Of a stretch of DNA of 64,000 bases, positions 57,004-64,000 are shown piece after piece. The stretch comes from Bifidobacterium magnum (GTDB lineage Bacteria > Actinomycetota > Actinomycetes > Actinomycetales > Bifidobacteriaceae): NCBI RefSeq assembly GCF_000741255.1, contig NZ_JGZB01000002.1, forward strand, positions 205,201 to 269,200, given 5' to 3'. The translations under genes were made by a program, and so were the position numbers. Position 1 is the first letter of the stretch, and the number at the start of each line of letters is the position of its first letter. The notes beneath the pieces were generated by a model, which had not been told where the DNA came from, did no database searches, and saw nothing but the letters and a program-made list of their open reading frames with translations.

Positions 57004-58278
57004 ATGGTTGATTTCGCAACGATTCGCGAACAGTTCCCCATTTTGCGCCAGGAGATCCACGGGCATCCGCTCGTCTACCTCGACTCCGGCGCCACGGCAC
57101 AAAAGCCGCAGTGCGTGATCGATGCGGAAAGCGACTTTTATGCCACGATCAACGCCGGCGTGCACCGCGGGGCCCATGAACTCGCCGCGCGCAGCACGCT
57201 CGCGTTCGAGGACGCCAGGGTCAGCGTTTCCAAGCTTGTGGGCGCCGACAGCGAGGAAGGTTCGGAAGAGCTCGTTGTGACGGCGGGCGCCACGGCCGGC
57301 CTCAACCTGCTGGCCACGGCGTTCGGCAACGCTTCGCAGGGCCGCGGCGGCAAGGCCGCCCAGCAGTTCGCGCTGCGTCCGGGCGACGAAATCGTGGTGT
57401 CGCGCGCCGAACACCATTCGGTATTGCTGCCGATGCAGGAGCTTGCCTACCGTACGGGCGCCACGCTCAAATGGTTCGATCTGGATGATGAGGGCCGAAT
57501 CCTGAGCGACACTGCCAACGAGGTCATTACCGACCGCACCAAGATTGTGGCCGTCACGCATATCAGCAACGTAACGGGCGCCATCACGAATATCGCGCCC
57601 ATTGTGGCGCGCGCCCATGAGGTGGGGGCGTTCTTCATTCTCGACGCGTGCCAGTCCGTGCCCCACATTCCTGTGGATTTCCATGCGCTTGACGTGGACT
57701 TCGCCGCCTTCAGCGCGCACAAAATGTATGGTCCCACGGGCGTGGGCTTCCTGTATGGCAAGCGCGCGCTGCTCGAAGCGCTGCCGCCGGCATCCTTCGG
57801 CGGATCCATGGTGGAACTGGCGTGGATGGACAAGCCCGCCGACTACATGCTGCCGCCGGCCCGTTTCGAAGCCGGCACGCAGCCCGTGGCGCAAGTGGTC
57901 GCGGCCGGCGTGGCCGCCGACTGGATGCGCAACATCGGCATGGACGCGATCGCGGCCCACGAGCGCACGATTACCGACGCGCTGCTCGAACTGGGCAACG
58001 TGGACGGCGTGCGCATTCTGGGACCGCGCGACAACACGGACCGTATCGGCACCGTGTCGTTCGAGGTGGAAGGCGTCCATCCCCATGACGTGGGCCAGTA
58101 CATCGACGCCCAAGGCATCGCCATCCGTGTGGGACACCATTGCGCCCAGCCCGTGCACCGCCATTTCGGCGTATACGCTTCGAACCGCGCTTCCAGCGGC
58201 GCCTACAACACCGTGGACGACGCGCAGCGTCTGGTGGAAGCCGTTTCGGGCATCCGCTCCTTCTTCGGTGCGGAATAA
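57004..58278 (+). CDS. sufS: Cysteine desulfurase SufS
   Basis: 424 residues. This PLP enzyme supplies persulfide sulfur. The Schiff-base lysine is K240 in FAAFSAHKMYGPTGVG and the sulfur-acceptor cysteine C380 in RVGHHCAQPVH. The type II SufS pattern is supported by REQFPILRQEIHGHPLVYLDSGATAQKP at the start. The ATG at 57004 is chosen for the GAAGGAAG ribosome site. Confidence 0.95.
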   Translation: MVDFATIREQFPILRQEIHGHPLVYLDSGATAQKPQCVIDAESDFYATINAGVHRGAHELAARSTLAFEDARVSVSKLVGADSEEGSEELVVTAGATAGLNLLATAFGNASQGRGGKAAQQFALRPGDEIVVSRAEHHSVLLPMQELAYRTGATLKWFDLDDEGRILSDTANEVITDRTKIVAVTHISNVTGAITNIAPIVARAHEVGAFFILDACQSVPHIPVDFHALDVDFAAFSAHKMYGPTGVGFLYGKRALLEALPPASFGGSMVELAWMDKPADYMLPPARFEAGTQPVAQVVAAGVAADWMRNIGMDAIAAHERTITDALLELGNVDGVRILGPRDNTDRIGTVSFEVEGVHPHDVGQYIDAQGIAIRVGHHCAQPVHRHFGVYASNRASSGAYNTVDDAQRLVEAVSGIRSFFGAE

Positions 58279-58336
58279 ATTGGTAGTCTCTTGATTGAAC
58301 ACCATGAACACTGATTGACGGAAAAGAACAGAGGCT

Positions 58337-58882
58337 ATGGCAGATTTTGGGTTTGGTACGGGCGACTTGGAACAGATGTACCAGGAGGTGATTCTGGAAG
58401 CGTCCCGCGATCCACACGGCCGGCAGCATTTCGCCGCCGACCTGACCAACGAGGACGCCCATGTAGGCGAATCCGTGGTGGCGGCGCAACATGAATCGTG
58501 TTCCGCGGCCCGATCCCACCAGTTCAATCCCACTTGCGGGGACGAGGCCACAATCCATGTGGAAATCAGCGAATTGGAACCCCATGTGATCGAGCGTGTG
58601 GTGTGGGACGGTCAGGGCTGTTCCATTTCCCAGGCGAGCCTGTCCATGATGGTCGATTTGGTGGAAGGCAAAACTGTGGACGAGGCCATGGCGTTGTTCC
58701 AGGATTTCCATACGCTGATGGAATCGCGCGGCAAGGGCCTGGACGACGAGGCCGCCGAGGAGCGCTTGGAGGACGCCATCGTGCTGCAGGGCGTGTCCAA
58801 GTATCCCATGCGCATCAAATGCGCGTTGCTCGGCTGGGAAGGCATGAAAGACGCCACGGCCCGCGCGTTGGCGCAACAGTGA
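58337..58882 (+). CDS. sufU: Fe-S assembly sulfur-transfer protein SufU
   Basis: 181 residues, IscU-like. Conserved cysteines are C67 in NPTCGDEA, C95 in DGQGCSISQAS and C162 in MRIKCALLGW, and the zinc-binding pattern matches SufU. It accepts sulfur from SufS. It lies in the operon between sufS and sufT. Confidence 0.93.
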   Translation: MADFGFGTGDLEQMYQEVILEASRDPHGRQHFAADLTNEDAHVGESVVAAQHESCSAARSHQFNPTCGDEATIHVEISELEPHVIERVVWDGQGCSISQASLSMMVDLVEGKTVDEAMALFQDFHTLMESRGKGLDDEAAEERLEDAIVLQGVSKYPMRIKCALLGWEGMKDATARALAQQ

Positions 58883-58907
58883 AGCAGACAGGCGGAAAGG
58901 AAAAGAA

Positions 58908-59438
58908 ATGACGGATAATCTCGTACCGCAGCCGGAATCCACGGTATTGCGCGCGGTGCAAGGCGTAGTGGGAGGCGAAGAGGAGGCCCGCGCGGTCATG
59001 GCCAACCCGTCGTTGGCCCAGCAGGGCACCGCGGGGGCCACTGCGGAAAACCCGAACGTGACGGAATCCACGGACAACGGCATCGCGATGAAGTCGTACA
59101 ACGCTATCGGCCAGGCCACGGCCGAGGATGTCAAGGAGGCGCTGCACCAGGTCATCGATCCGGAACTCGGCATCGACGTGATCGATCTGGGTCTCGTATA
59201 CGGCATCGAAATCGACGAGCTCGGCCGCGCCATCCTCACGATGACGCTGACGACGCCCGCCTGCCCGCTCACCGATCTGATCGAGGACGAGTGCGCCACG
59301 ACGTTGGCGGGACTGGTCGACGAATTCCGCATCGACTGGACGTGGACGCCGCGCTGGACCGTCGACAAGATCACTCCGGAAGGCGCCGAACAGCTGGCCG
59401 CTCTCGGATTCAATCTCGACTCGCTGCCGCGCTACTGA
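58908..59438 (+). CDS. sufT: SufT-like MIP18 (DUF59) metal-sulfur cluster protein
   Basis: 176 residues. A poorly conserved N-terminal extension precedes the DUF59 domain (about 65-165): VKEALHQVIDPELGIDVIDLGLVYGIEID and TLTTPACPLTDLIEDE with the conserved cysteine. The family helps mature Fe-S proteins. It is the last gene of the suf operon. Confidence 0.88.
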   Translation: MTDNLVPQPESTVLRAVQGVVGGEEEARAVMANPSLAQQGTAGATAENPNVTESTDNGIAMKSYNAIGQATAEDVKEALHQVIDPELGIDVIDLGLVYGIEIDELGRAILTMTLTTPACPLTDLIEDECATTLAGLVDEFRIDWTWTPRWTVDKITPEGAEQLAALGFNLDSLPRY

Positions 59439-59452
59439 CGAATACCAGCAAT

Positions 59453-59486
59453 AAAAAGGCCCGCTCCATAAGGAAGCGGGCCTTTT
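59453..59486 (+). terminator. Terminator shared by suf operon and glgC
   Basis: A GGCCCGCTTCC-type stem (AAAAGGCCCGCT paired with AGCGGGCCTTTT, loop CCATAAGGA) with A- and T-runs, between convergent genes. Confidence 0.75.
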
Positions 59487-59505
59487 GGTATGTCAATTGG
59501 ATGGA

Positions 59506-60750
59506 TCAGCCGTCGACAATCGTGCCCTTCGGCACCACGGTGATGCCGTCAGGCGTGACGGTGAAGCCGCGCGCCAAATCGAGTTCCGTATCGAAACCGA
59601 CGGTCGCGTTTTCGGTAAGCACCACGTTCTTGTCGAGAATCGCGCGGCGCACGCGGGCGTGGCGGTTCACCTCGACATTGTCGAACAGGACGGAATCGAC
59701 GGTCTGGGACCACGAATGGATACACACGCGCGGAGCGACAATCGAATGCTGGATCTCGCCGCCCGAGACGATGACGCCCGGGGAGATGATCGAGTCGACG
59801 GCGTAACCCATGCGCTCCTGTCCGGCGAACACGAACTTGGCCGGCGGAAGATTGTTGGACGCCGTGTAAATCGGCCAATCCTCGTTGTACAAGTTGAATA
59901 CCGGAGCGGGGGAGATCAGGTCCATGTGCGCATCGTAGAACTGCTTGATCGTACCCACATCGCGCCAGTAGGCGCGGTCGATCTTCGTGGAACCCGGAAT
60001 CTCGTTCTTCGTGAAGTCGTACACGCCGGCCTCGTGGCGGGCCGCGAAGTACGGGGCGATGTCGCCGCCCATGTCGTGCTTCGTGCCGGAAGCCTTGCTG
60101 TCAATCGCGAGCGCCTCGAACAGCGCCTTGGTGTTGGCCACATAGTTGCCCATGGACGCGAGAATCGAGTTCGGGTCGTCGGGCAGCCCCACGGCGTGCT
60201 TCGGCTTCTCATGGAAGCTCTTGATCATGTTCGGATGTTCCGGATCCACTTCGATCACGCCGAACTGGTCGGATTCGCTGATGGGCTGGCGGATGCCGGC
60301 CACCGTGAATTCGGCGCCCGACTCGATGTGCTGCTGCACCATCTGCTCGAAGTCCATGCGGTACACGTGGTCGGCGCCCACAATGACGACGATGTCGGGC
60401 TGCACGTCCTCGATGATGTTGATCGTCTGGTAGATGGCGTCGGCGGAACCCAGGTACCAGTGCTTGCCGAGACGCTGCTGCGCGGGGACAGGGGACACGT
60501 AGTTGCCCAGCAGCGGCGAGAAACGCCAAGTCTGGGAAATATGGCGGTCCAGGGAATGTGACTTGTACTGCGTCAACACGATGATCTGGCGGTAACCCGA
60601 ATTCACGAGATTACTCAGCGGGAAATCGATAAGTCGGTAAATGCCGCCGAACGGTACGGCCGGCTTCGCGCGGTCGCGCGTAAGCGGCATCAGTCGCGTG
60701 CCTTCGCCTCCGGCCAGCACAATAGATAAGATTTTCGGGTTTTTCGCCAT
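59506..60750 (-). CDS. glgC: Glucose-1-phosphate adenylyltransferase
   Basis: 414 residues. It makes ADP-glucose, the glycogen precursor. Landmarks are [25 protein letters not shown] (nucleotide binding), the [15 protein letters not shown] and [13 protein letters not shown] segments and, further on, [11 protein letters not shown] with the catalytic Asp region. The left-handed beta-helix C-terminus is in [21 protein letters not shown]. The length is normal. Confidence 0.95.
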   Translation of the reverse strand: MAKNPKILSIVLAGGEGTRLMPLTRDRAKPAVPFGGIYRLIDFPLSNLVNSGYRQIIVLTQYKSHSLDRHISQTWRFSPLLGNYVSPVPAQQRLGKHWYLGSADAIYQTINIIEDVQPDIVVIVGADHVYRMDFEQMVQQHIESGAEFTVAGIRQPISESDQFGVIEVDPEHPNMIKSFHEKPKHAVGLPDDPNSILASMGNYVANTKALFEALAIDSKASGTKHDMGGDIAPYFAARHEAGVYDFTKNEIPGSTKIDRAYWRDVGTIKQFYDAHMDLISPAPVFNLYNEDWPIYTASNNLPPAKFVFAGQERMGYAVDSIISPGVIVSGGEIQHSIVAPRVCIHSWSQTVDSVLFDNVEVNRHARVRRAILDKNVVLTENATVGFDTELDLARGFTVTPDGITVVPKGTIVDG

Positions 60751-61450
60751 ATATGCTCCTTCAGGATTTTGCCGTCTCAGCGTGTGTGACGTTAACCAAC
60801 CTTCGACTCCGTGGATTGCAACAATCCTCAGCTACCACTGTATAACGATTTACCCAATCGGGCGAAGCCGTGGCGCCGAGTTTTACAAGTTATGAACGAA
60901 ATTTTTGTTCAGCGTGTTGCGGCGGGGCGGCCGCGCGTGTTTGTCGGGGGAACCCGTTATGAATGGTCACCATGATGATGCAAGCACATAACGCCATGAC
61001 CGAGGTTTCCTACGCGACCCTCGGCGCATGCTGTCTGTGCGCATCCACCTGTATGTGTTGTCGCTGACAATTCTGTCACCTCGATAATTCATCTTCATCC
61101 GCCCGTTCATGGGGCGCACATACAGGCGCTTTTGGCATAATCCCGGCATTGTTAGGTTTGGCTCGACCGTCCGTCCGTCGACGACGGCGCCCGTGCAATC
61201 CGGATCCGCCAGTTTCCTTACGCGACTTTCCCGCCGCATACGTGTACCGGTACGTGTAGCGAACACCTATCGATACGAATGCCGGCCGGCCCGATAAATC
61301 GCGTCTTTCCGTACTGTACGTCGTGCACGCCGCTCGCGTGCGACTCTCGTACCGTACGTCCGCCGTGTATTCGGTGCCGTTTCGTTGCGTATCGGCCGCC
61401 GTTGTGCGTTCCCGTGGGCCTTACGCCAATGGGAAGGAACCTGTTTTCCA
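60751..61450. other. 700-bp divergent spacer without recognisable gene
   Basis: Lies between glgC (reverse) and the amino-acid ABC operon (forward). Only short overlapping frames with no family signature are seen. It contains a GTACCGGTAC palindrome (61244-61253) and the leader hairpin listed below. Promoters for both directions are expected here, but none is convincing by eye. Confidence 0.5.
61311..61357 (+). promoter_or_regulatory. Leader hairpin of the amino-acid ABC operon
   Basis: GTACTGTAC (61311-61319) with GTACCGTAC (61349-61357) and, inside, GTCG-TG-CACGC with GCGTGCGAC around a CGCTC loop give an imperfect stem of about 17 bp, about 94 bp before the first permease start. It could be an attenuator or operator. 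Confidence 0.4.
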
Positions 61451-62107
61451 ATGCTGGACTGGCATTTCATTGCGCATTATGCGCCATTTTTCGTGCTGGG
61501 AGCGCGTATGACGGTGATCATTTCGGTCGCCGGCGTGGCGCTCGCCATGATTGTGGGCCTGTTGTGCGCCACGGTGCTCGAGGCGCGCGTTCCGTTCGTG
61601 CGCGGCGTTGTGCGCGTCTACATCGAGGTCAGCCGCAATACGCCGCTGCTCGTGCAGTTGTATTTCCTCTATTTCGGATTGCCCAAGTTGGGTTTCGTCT
61701 GGTCCGCCGAAACGTGCGCGATTGTCGGCCTCGCGTTCCTGGGCGGCTCGTACATGGCCGAATCGATGCGCGCCGGATTTGACGCCGTGCCCGCGGTACA
61801 GAAAGAGAACGCGTATGTGCTCGGCCTGTCGCGCTGGCAGACGTTTGCGCGTGTCATGCTGCCGCAGGCCGCCGGTACGGCGATGCCGGGAGTGGTGGCC
61901 AACGTCATTTTTCTGATCAAGGAATCGTCGGTCGTGTCCGCCATCGCACTGGCCGACGTGATGTACATGGCCAAGGACCTGATCGGCATGTACTACAGCA
62001 CGTACGAATCGCTGTTCATGCTCATCGTCGCGTACCTGGTCATTTTGTTGCCCGTGTCGCTGCTGGGCACGTGGATGGAAAAGAGGTTCGATTATGCACG
62101 GCGTTGA
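61451..62107 (+). CDS. Polar amino-acid ABC transporter permease 1
   Basis: 218 residues, HisMQ/GlnP-like. Five hydrophobic helices are seen. The EAA-like cytoplasmic loop reads ENAYVLGLSRWQTFARVMLPQAAG and the N-terminal gate VSRNTPLLVQLYFLYFG. It partners with the following permease and ATPase. The ATG at 61451 follows AAGGA at an unusually long distance (12 bp), so the start is moderately certain. Confidence 0.9.
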   Translation: MLDWHFIAHYAPFFVLGARMTVIISVAGVALAMIVGLLCATVLEARVPFVRGVVRVYIEVSRNTPLLVQLYFLYFGLPKLGFVWSAETCAIVGLAFLGGSYMAESMRAGFDAVPAVQKENAYVLGLSRWQTFARVMLPQAAGTAMPGVVANVIFLIKESSVVSAIALADVMYMAKDLIGMYYSTYESLFMLIVAYLVILLPVSLLGTWMEKRFDYARR

Positions 62108-62763
62108 GATTCTGCTGCAGCCGGGAGTGTTCCCGCGTTTGCTGCAAGGCTTGTGGGTGACGATATGGATTTCCGCGGTAAGCTGGGGCTTTCGATCCCG
62201 GTGGGACTGGTGTGCGGATGGCTGATGACGTTGCGCAATCCCGTGGTGCGCGCGTGATGAACACGTATCTCGTGTTCATTCGCGTCATGCCCCAGCTCGC
62301 GTTGCTGTTCATCGCGTTCTACGGGTTCGCCCGCGCATGGAACTGGAACCTTGACGCGACGGGCGCCTGCGTGCTCGTGTTCGTGCTCTGGGGCGGCGCC
62401 GAACTGGGCGACCTCGTGCGCGGCGCGCTCGTGTCCATCCCCGCCATCCAATACGAGTCCGCCTACATGCTCGGGCTTACGCCATGGCAGACATTTACGC
62501 GCGTGATCCTGCCGCAGGCGTTGCGCCGTTTGCTTCCCGGCTCGGTCAACCTGTCCACGCGCATCGTGAAAACCACATCGCTGGCCGTGCTGCTCGGCGT
62601 AGTCGAAGTGATCAAGGTGGGCCAGCAGATCATCGACGCCCACCGTTTCGACTATCCGCAAGGAACCCTGTGGGTGTACGGCGTCATCTTCCTCATGTAC
62701 TTCATCGTCTGCTGGCCGTTGTCGCTGGCGGCGCGCGCCCTGGAACGGCGTTGGGCCGACTGA
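62094..62763 (+). pseudogene. Polar amino-acid ABC transporter permease 2, two frameshifts
   Basis: The intact product would read MHGVEILLQPGVFPRLLQGL (frame 1), then KLGLSIPVGLVCGWLMTLRN (frame 2), then MNTYLVFIRVMPQLALLF and the EAA loop ESAYMLGLTPWQTFTRVILPQ (frame 3). The first switch lies at about 62176-62181 and the second at about 62253-62257. Both are explained by one-base deletions. As given, translation stops at 62223-62225, and only an internal start could make the C-terminal part. The start overlaps the end of permease 1 by 14 bp. Without it the importer lacks one membrane subunit, unless it works as a homodimer or the lesions are sequencing errors. Confidence 0.8.
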
Positions 62764-62816
62764 ACGGGCCAACAACTGCACACCACTTTTTGCAACTTGG
62801 TAGGAAAGGAATTTCC

Positions 62817-63677
62817 ATGTTCACCAGATCACGAACCAACACGACGCGCCGCCAGGCGGACCGAATCACGCAGCCCGACACGGCCGAGCGTTTCCCGGGC
62901 CTTCGCATGGAAGGCGTCACCAAACGGTACGCCAATGCCGACCACGACGTATTGCACGACATTTCCCTCGACGTGCCGCGCGGAAAAGTGCTTGTCGTAG
63001 TGGGGCCGTCCGGATCGGGCAAATCCACCTTGCTGCGCGCCGTAGCGGGCCTCGAACCCATCCAAGGCGGCGAAATCCTGTTGAACGGCGACATCATTGG
63101 CCAAGGGCGTCCCGGCACGAAAGCCGCGGGATACGCGCCGCGCCCCGCCGCGTTGCGTACGCGCATCGGCATGGTGTTCCAAAGCTACGACCTGTTTCCC
63201 AACCGCAACGTGCTCGACAACGTGACCATGGCGCCCGTGCTCGTGCTCAAACGCGACAAGCGCAACGTGGAACAAGAAGCATTGCGTCTGCTCGAACGTG
63301 TGGGCCTGCGCGACCGGGCCGACGCCAAACCGCACGAGCTTTCCGGCGGCCAACGCCAGCGCGTGGCGATTTGCCGCGCCATGATCATGCACCCCGAATT
63401 GCTACTGCTCGATGAAATCACGGCGTCGCTAGACCCGGAAATGGTGCGCGAAGTGCTCGACGTGGTACTCGATCTCGCCGACGGCGGTCAAACCATGATG
63501 ATCGTGACCCACGAAATGGCGTTCGCCCGCGCAGTGGCTGACGAAGTGGTGATGCTCGAAAACGGCGGCATCGTGGAACGGTCCGACAATCCCGAACAAT
63601 TCTTCACCCATCCCCGCACGCGCCGTGCGCAAGAATTCCTGGAAACATTCGAATTCGCACGCCGTCACCGCGGCTGA
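62817..63677 (+). CDS. Polar amino-acid ABC transporter ATP-binding protein (GlnQ-like)
   Basis: 286 residues. Walker A GPSGSGKST (about 62-70), Q-loop MVFQSYDLFPN, signature LSGGQRQRVAICRA, Walker B LLLLDEITASLDPE and the switch histidine in VTHEMAF. An N-terminal Arg-rich extension of about 30 residues precedes the core. RBS GGAAAGGA precedes the ATG. Confidence 0.95.
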   Translation: MFTRSRTNTTRRQADRITQPDTAERFPGLRMEGVTKRYANADHDVLHDISLDVPRGKVLVVVGPSGSGKSTLLRAVAGLEPIQGGEILLNGDIIGQGRPGTKAAGYAPRPAALRTRIGMVFQSYDLFPNRNVLDNVTMAPVLVLKRDKRNVEQEALRLLERVGLRDRADAKPHELSGGQRQRVAICRAMIMHPELLLLDEITASLDPEMVREVLDVVLDLADGGQTMMIVTHEMAFARAVADEVVMLENGGIVERSDNPEQFFTHPRTRRAQEFLETFEFARRHRG

Positions 63678-63726
63678 CCCAACAACTGTGGCCGGCCGGT
63701 CGGCCGGCATAACGAAAGGAACAACA

Positions 63727-64000
63727 ATGCATATCCCGACACTCAAACGAATGGCAACCACGCTGACCGCCGCGCTCGCAGGCGCCGCCATGCTCGCGGG
63801 ACTGTCCGCATGCGGTCCCGACGCGTCCACACCTAGCGCGGAACGGCGCCTTGTCGGAGAATACGGCCACGTTAAGCACGCCCGAATCCTTGATGTCTTG
63901 CAGGGAACGAGCCTTGGCCGCGGACGTGGCCTGCGCCCCCGAGGCGCCTTCCGCGCTAGGTGTGGACGCGTCGGGACCGCATGCGGACAGTCCCGCGAGC
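63727..64000 (+). CDS. Amino-acid-binding lipoprotein, start only, interrupted by inverted sequence
   Basis: The ATG at 63727 opens MHIPTLKRMATTL with a lipoprotein signal ending in LAGLSAC-G (lipobox Cys30). The frame is coherent to residue 39 (PSAE, 63843). After that the plus strand is nonsense. The reverse strand over 63948-63844 instead reads GASGAQATSAAKARSLQDIK and SGVLNVAVFSDKAP, in frame with PSAE and typical of solute-binding protein N-termini. The true gene is therefore broken here by an inverted segment. It is the binding protein expected for the preceding permease/ATPase operon. Confidence 0.75.
   Translation, partial: MHIPTLKRMATTLTAALAGAAMLAGLSACGPDASTPSAERRLVGEYGHVKHARILDVLQGTSLGRGRGLRPRGAFRARCGRVGTACGQSRE
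63792..63843 (+). repeat. 52-bp perfect inverted repeat, left arm
   Basis: Identical to the reverse complement of 63949-64000, with a 105-bp loop between. The arm carries the lipobox and Cys codons of the lipoprotein gene. It may continue beyond the window. Confidence 0.9.
63949..64000 (-). repeat. 52-bp perfect inverted repeat, right arm (to window edge)
   Basis: Reverse complement of 63792-63843 without mismatch, running to the final base, so the true arm length is unknown. Confidence 0.9.

Noticed and set aside
60751..61450. Small open frames in the glgC-ABC spacer
   Set aside because: Several overlapping frames on both strands, none with a ribosome site or a recognisable domain.

Overview
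The window reads as chromosome of a high-GC actinobacterium of the Bifidobacteriaceae, most likely Bifidobacterium. The pointers are the xylulose-5-P/fructose-6-P phosphoketolase tail at the left edge (the bifid-shunt enzyme), a shikimate kinase-dehydroquinate synthase fusion, a SUF-only Fe-S operon, glycogen genes (glgC, pullulanase) and strong AGGAGG-type ribosome sites. The species cannot be fixed from sequence alone.

Layout. 1-7 kb: xfp tail, an orphan formyl-CoA transferase, an SPFH protein, a truncated MFS (possibly oxalate/formate antiporter) remnant, a PatB/MalY lyase and an MFS carrier with a probable internal deletion. 7-15 kb: a twin-CDGSH protein, an AbiEi/DUF559-like gene flanked by three copies of a 50-bp palindromic element, an alpha/beta hydrolase with a CMD-cupin protein, membrane proteins and an exported bactofilin-like protein. 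15-19 kb: an exported GH43-like/SLH-repeat gene broken by one in-frame amber codon, then a complete IS607-type element (serine recombinase TnpA plus RNA-guided nuclease TnpB) bounded by a 7-bp direct repeat. 19-43 kb: core housekeeping: asnS, pcrA, rpsD, alaS-ruvX-mltG, aroC-aroKB-aroQ, pullulanase, pyrG and an L,D-transpeptidase. A probable free-standing RNA of about 195 nt, with its own promoter and terminator, lies between aroQ and pulA.

43-52.6 kb is an AT-richer, probably acquired island. It holds hsdR, hsdM, an Mrr-like endonuclease gene and hsdS. A second hsdS follows in inverted orientation, 5'-truncated exactly at a 16-bp inverted repeat shared with the active gene, and then a complete tyrosine recombinase. 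This is the architecture of an invertible, phase-variable type I restriction-modification locus. 52.6-59.4 kb: a nitroreductase and the SUF operon sufB-D-C-S-U-T. 59.5-64 kb: glgC (reverse strand), then a polar amino-acid ABC transporter operon (permease, frameshifted permease, ATPase, binding lipoprotein). The lipoprotein gene runs into a perfect 52-bp inverted repeat with an inverted 105-bp loop that reaches the last base of the window.

Several genes carry single-base lesions: alaS, a prepilin-peptidase gene, the second ABC permease (two) and the SLH gene (nonsense). Because alaS is essential, base-level sequencing or assembly errors are a serious possibility for these and for the fold-back at the right edge. 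All calls rest on reading the sequence and on recalled family knowledge; no database search was run.
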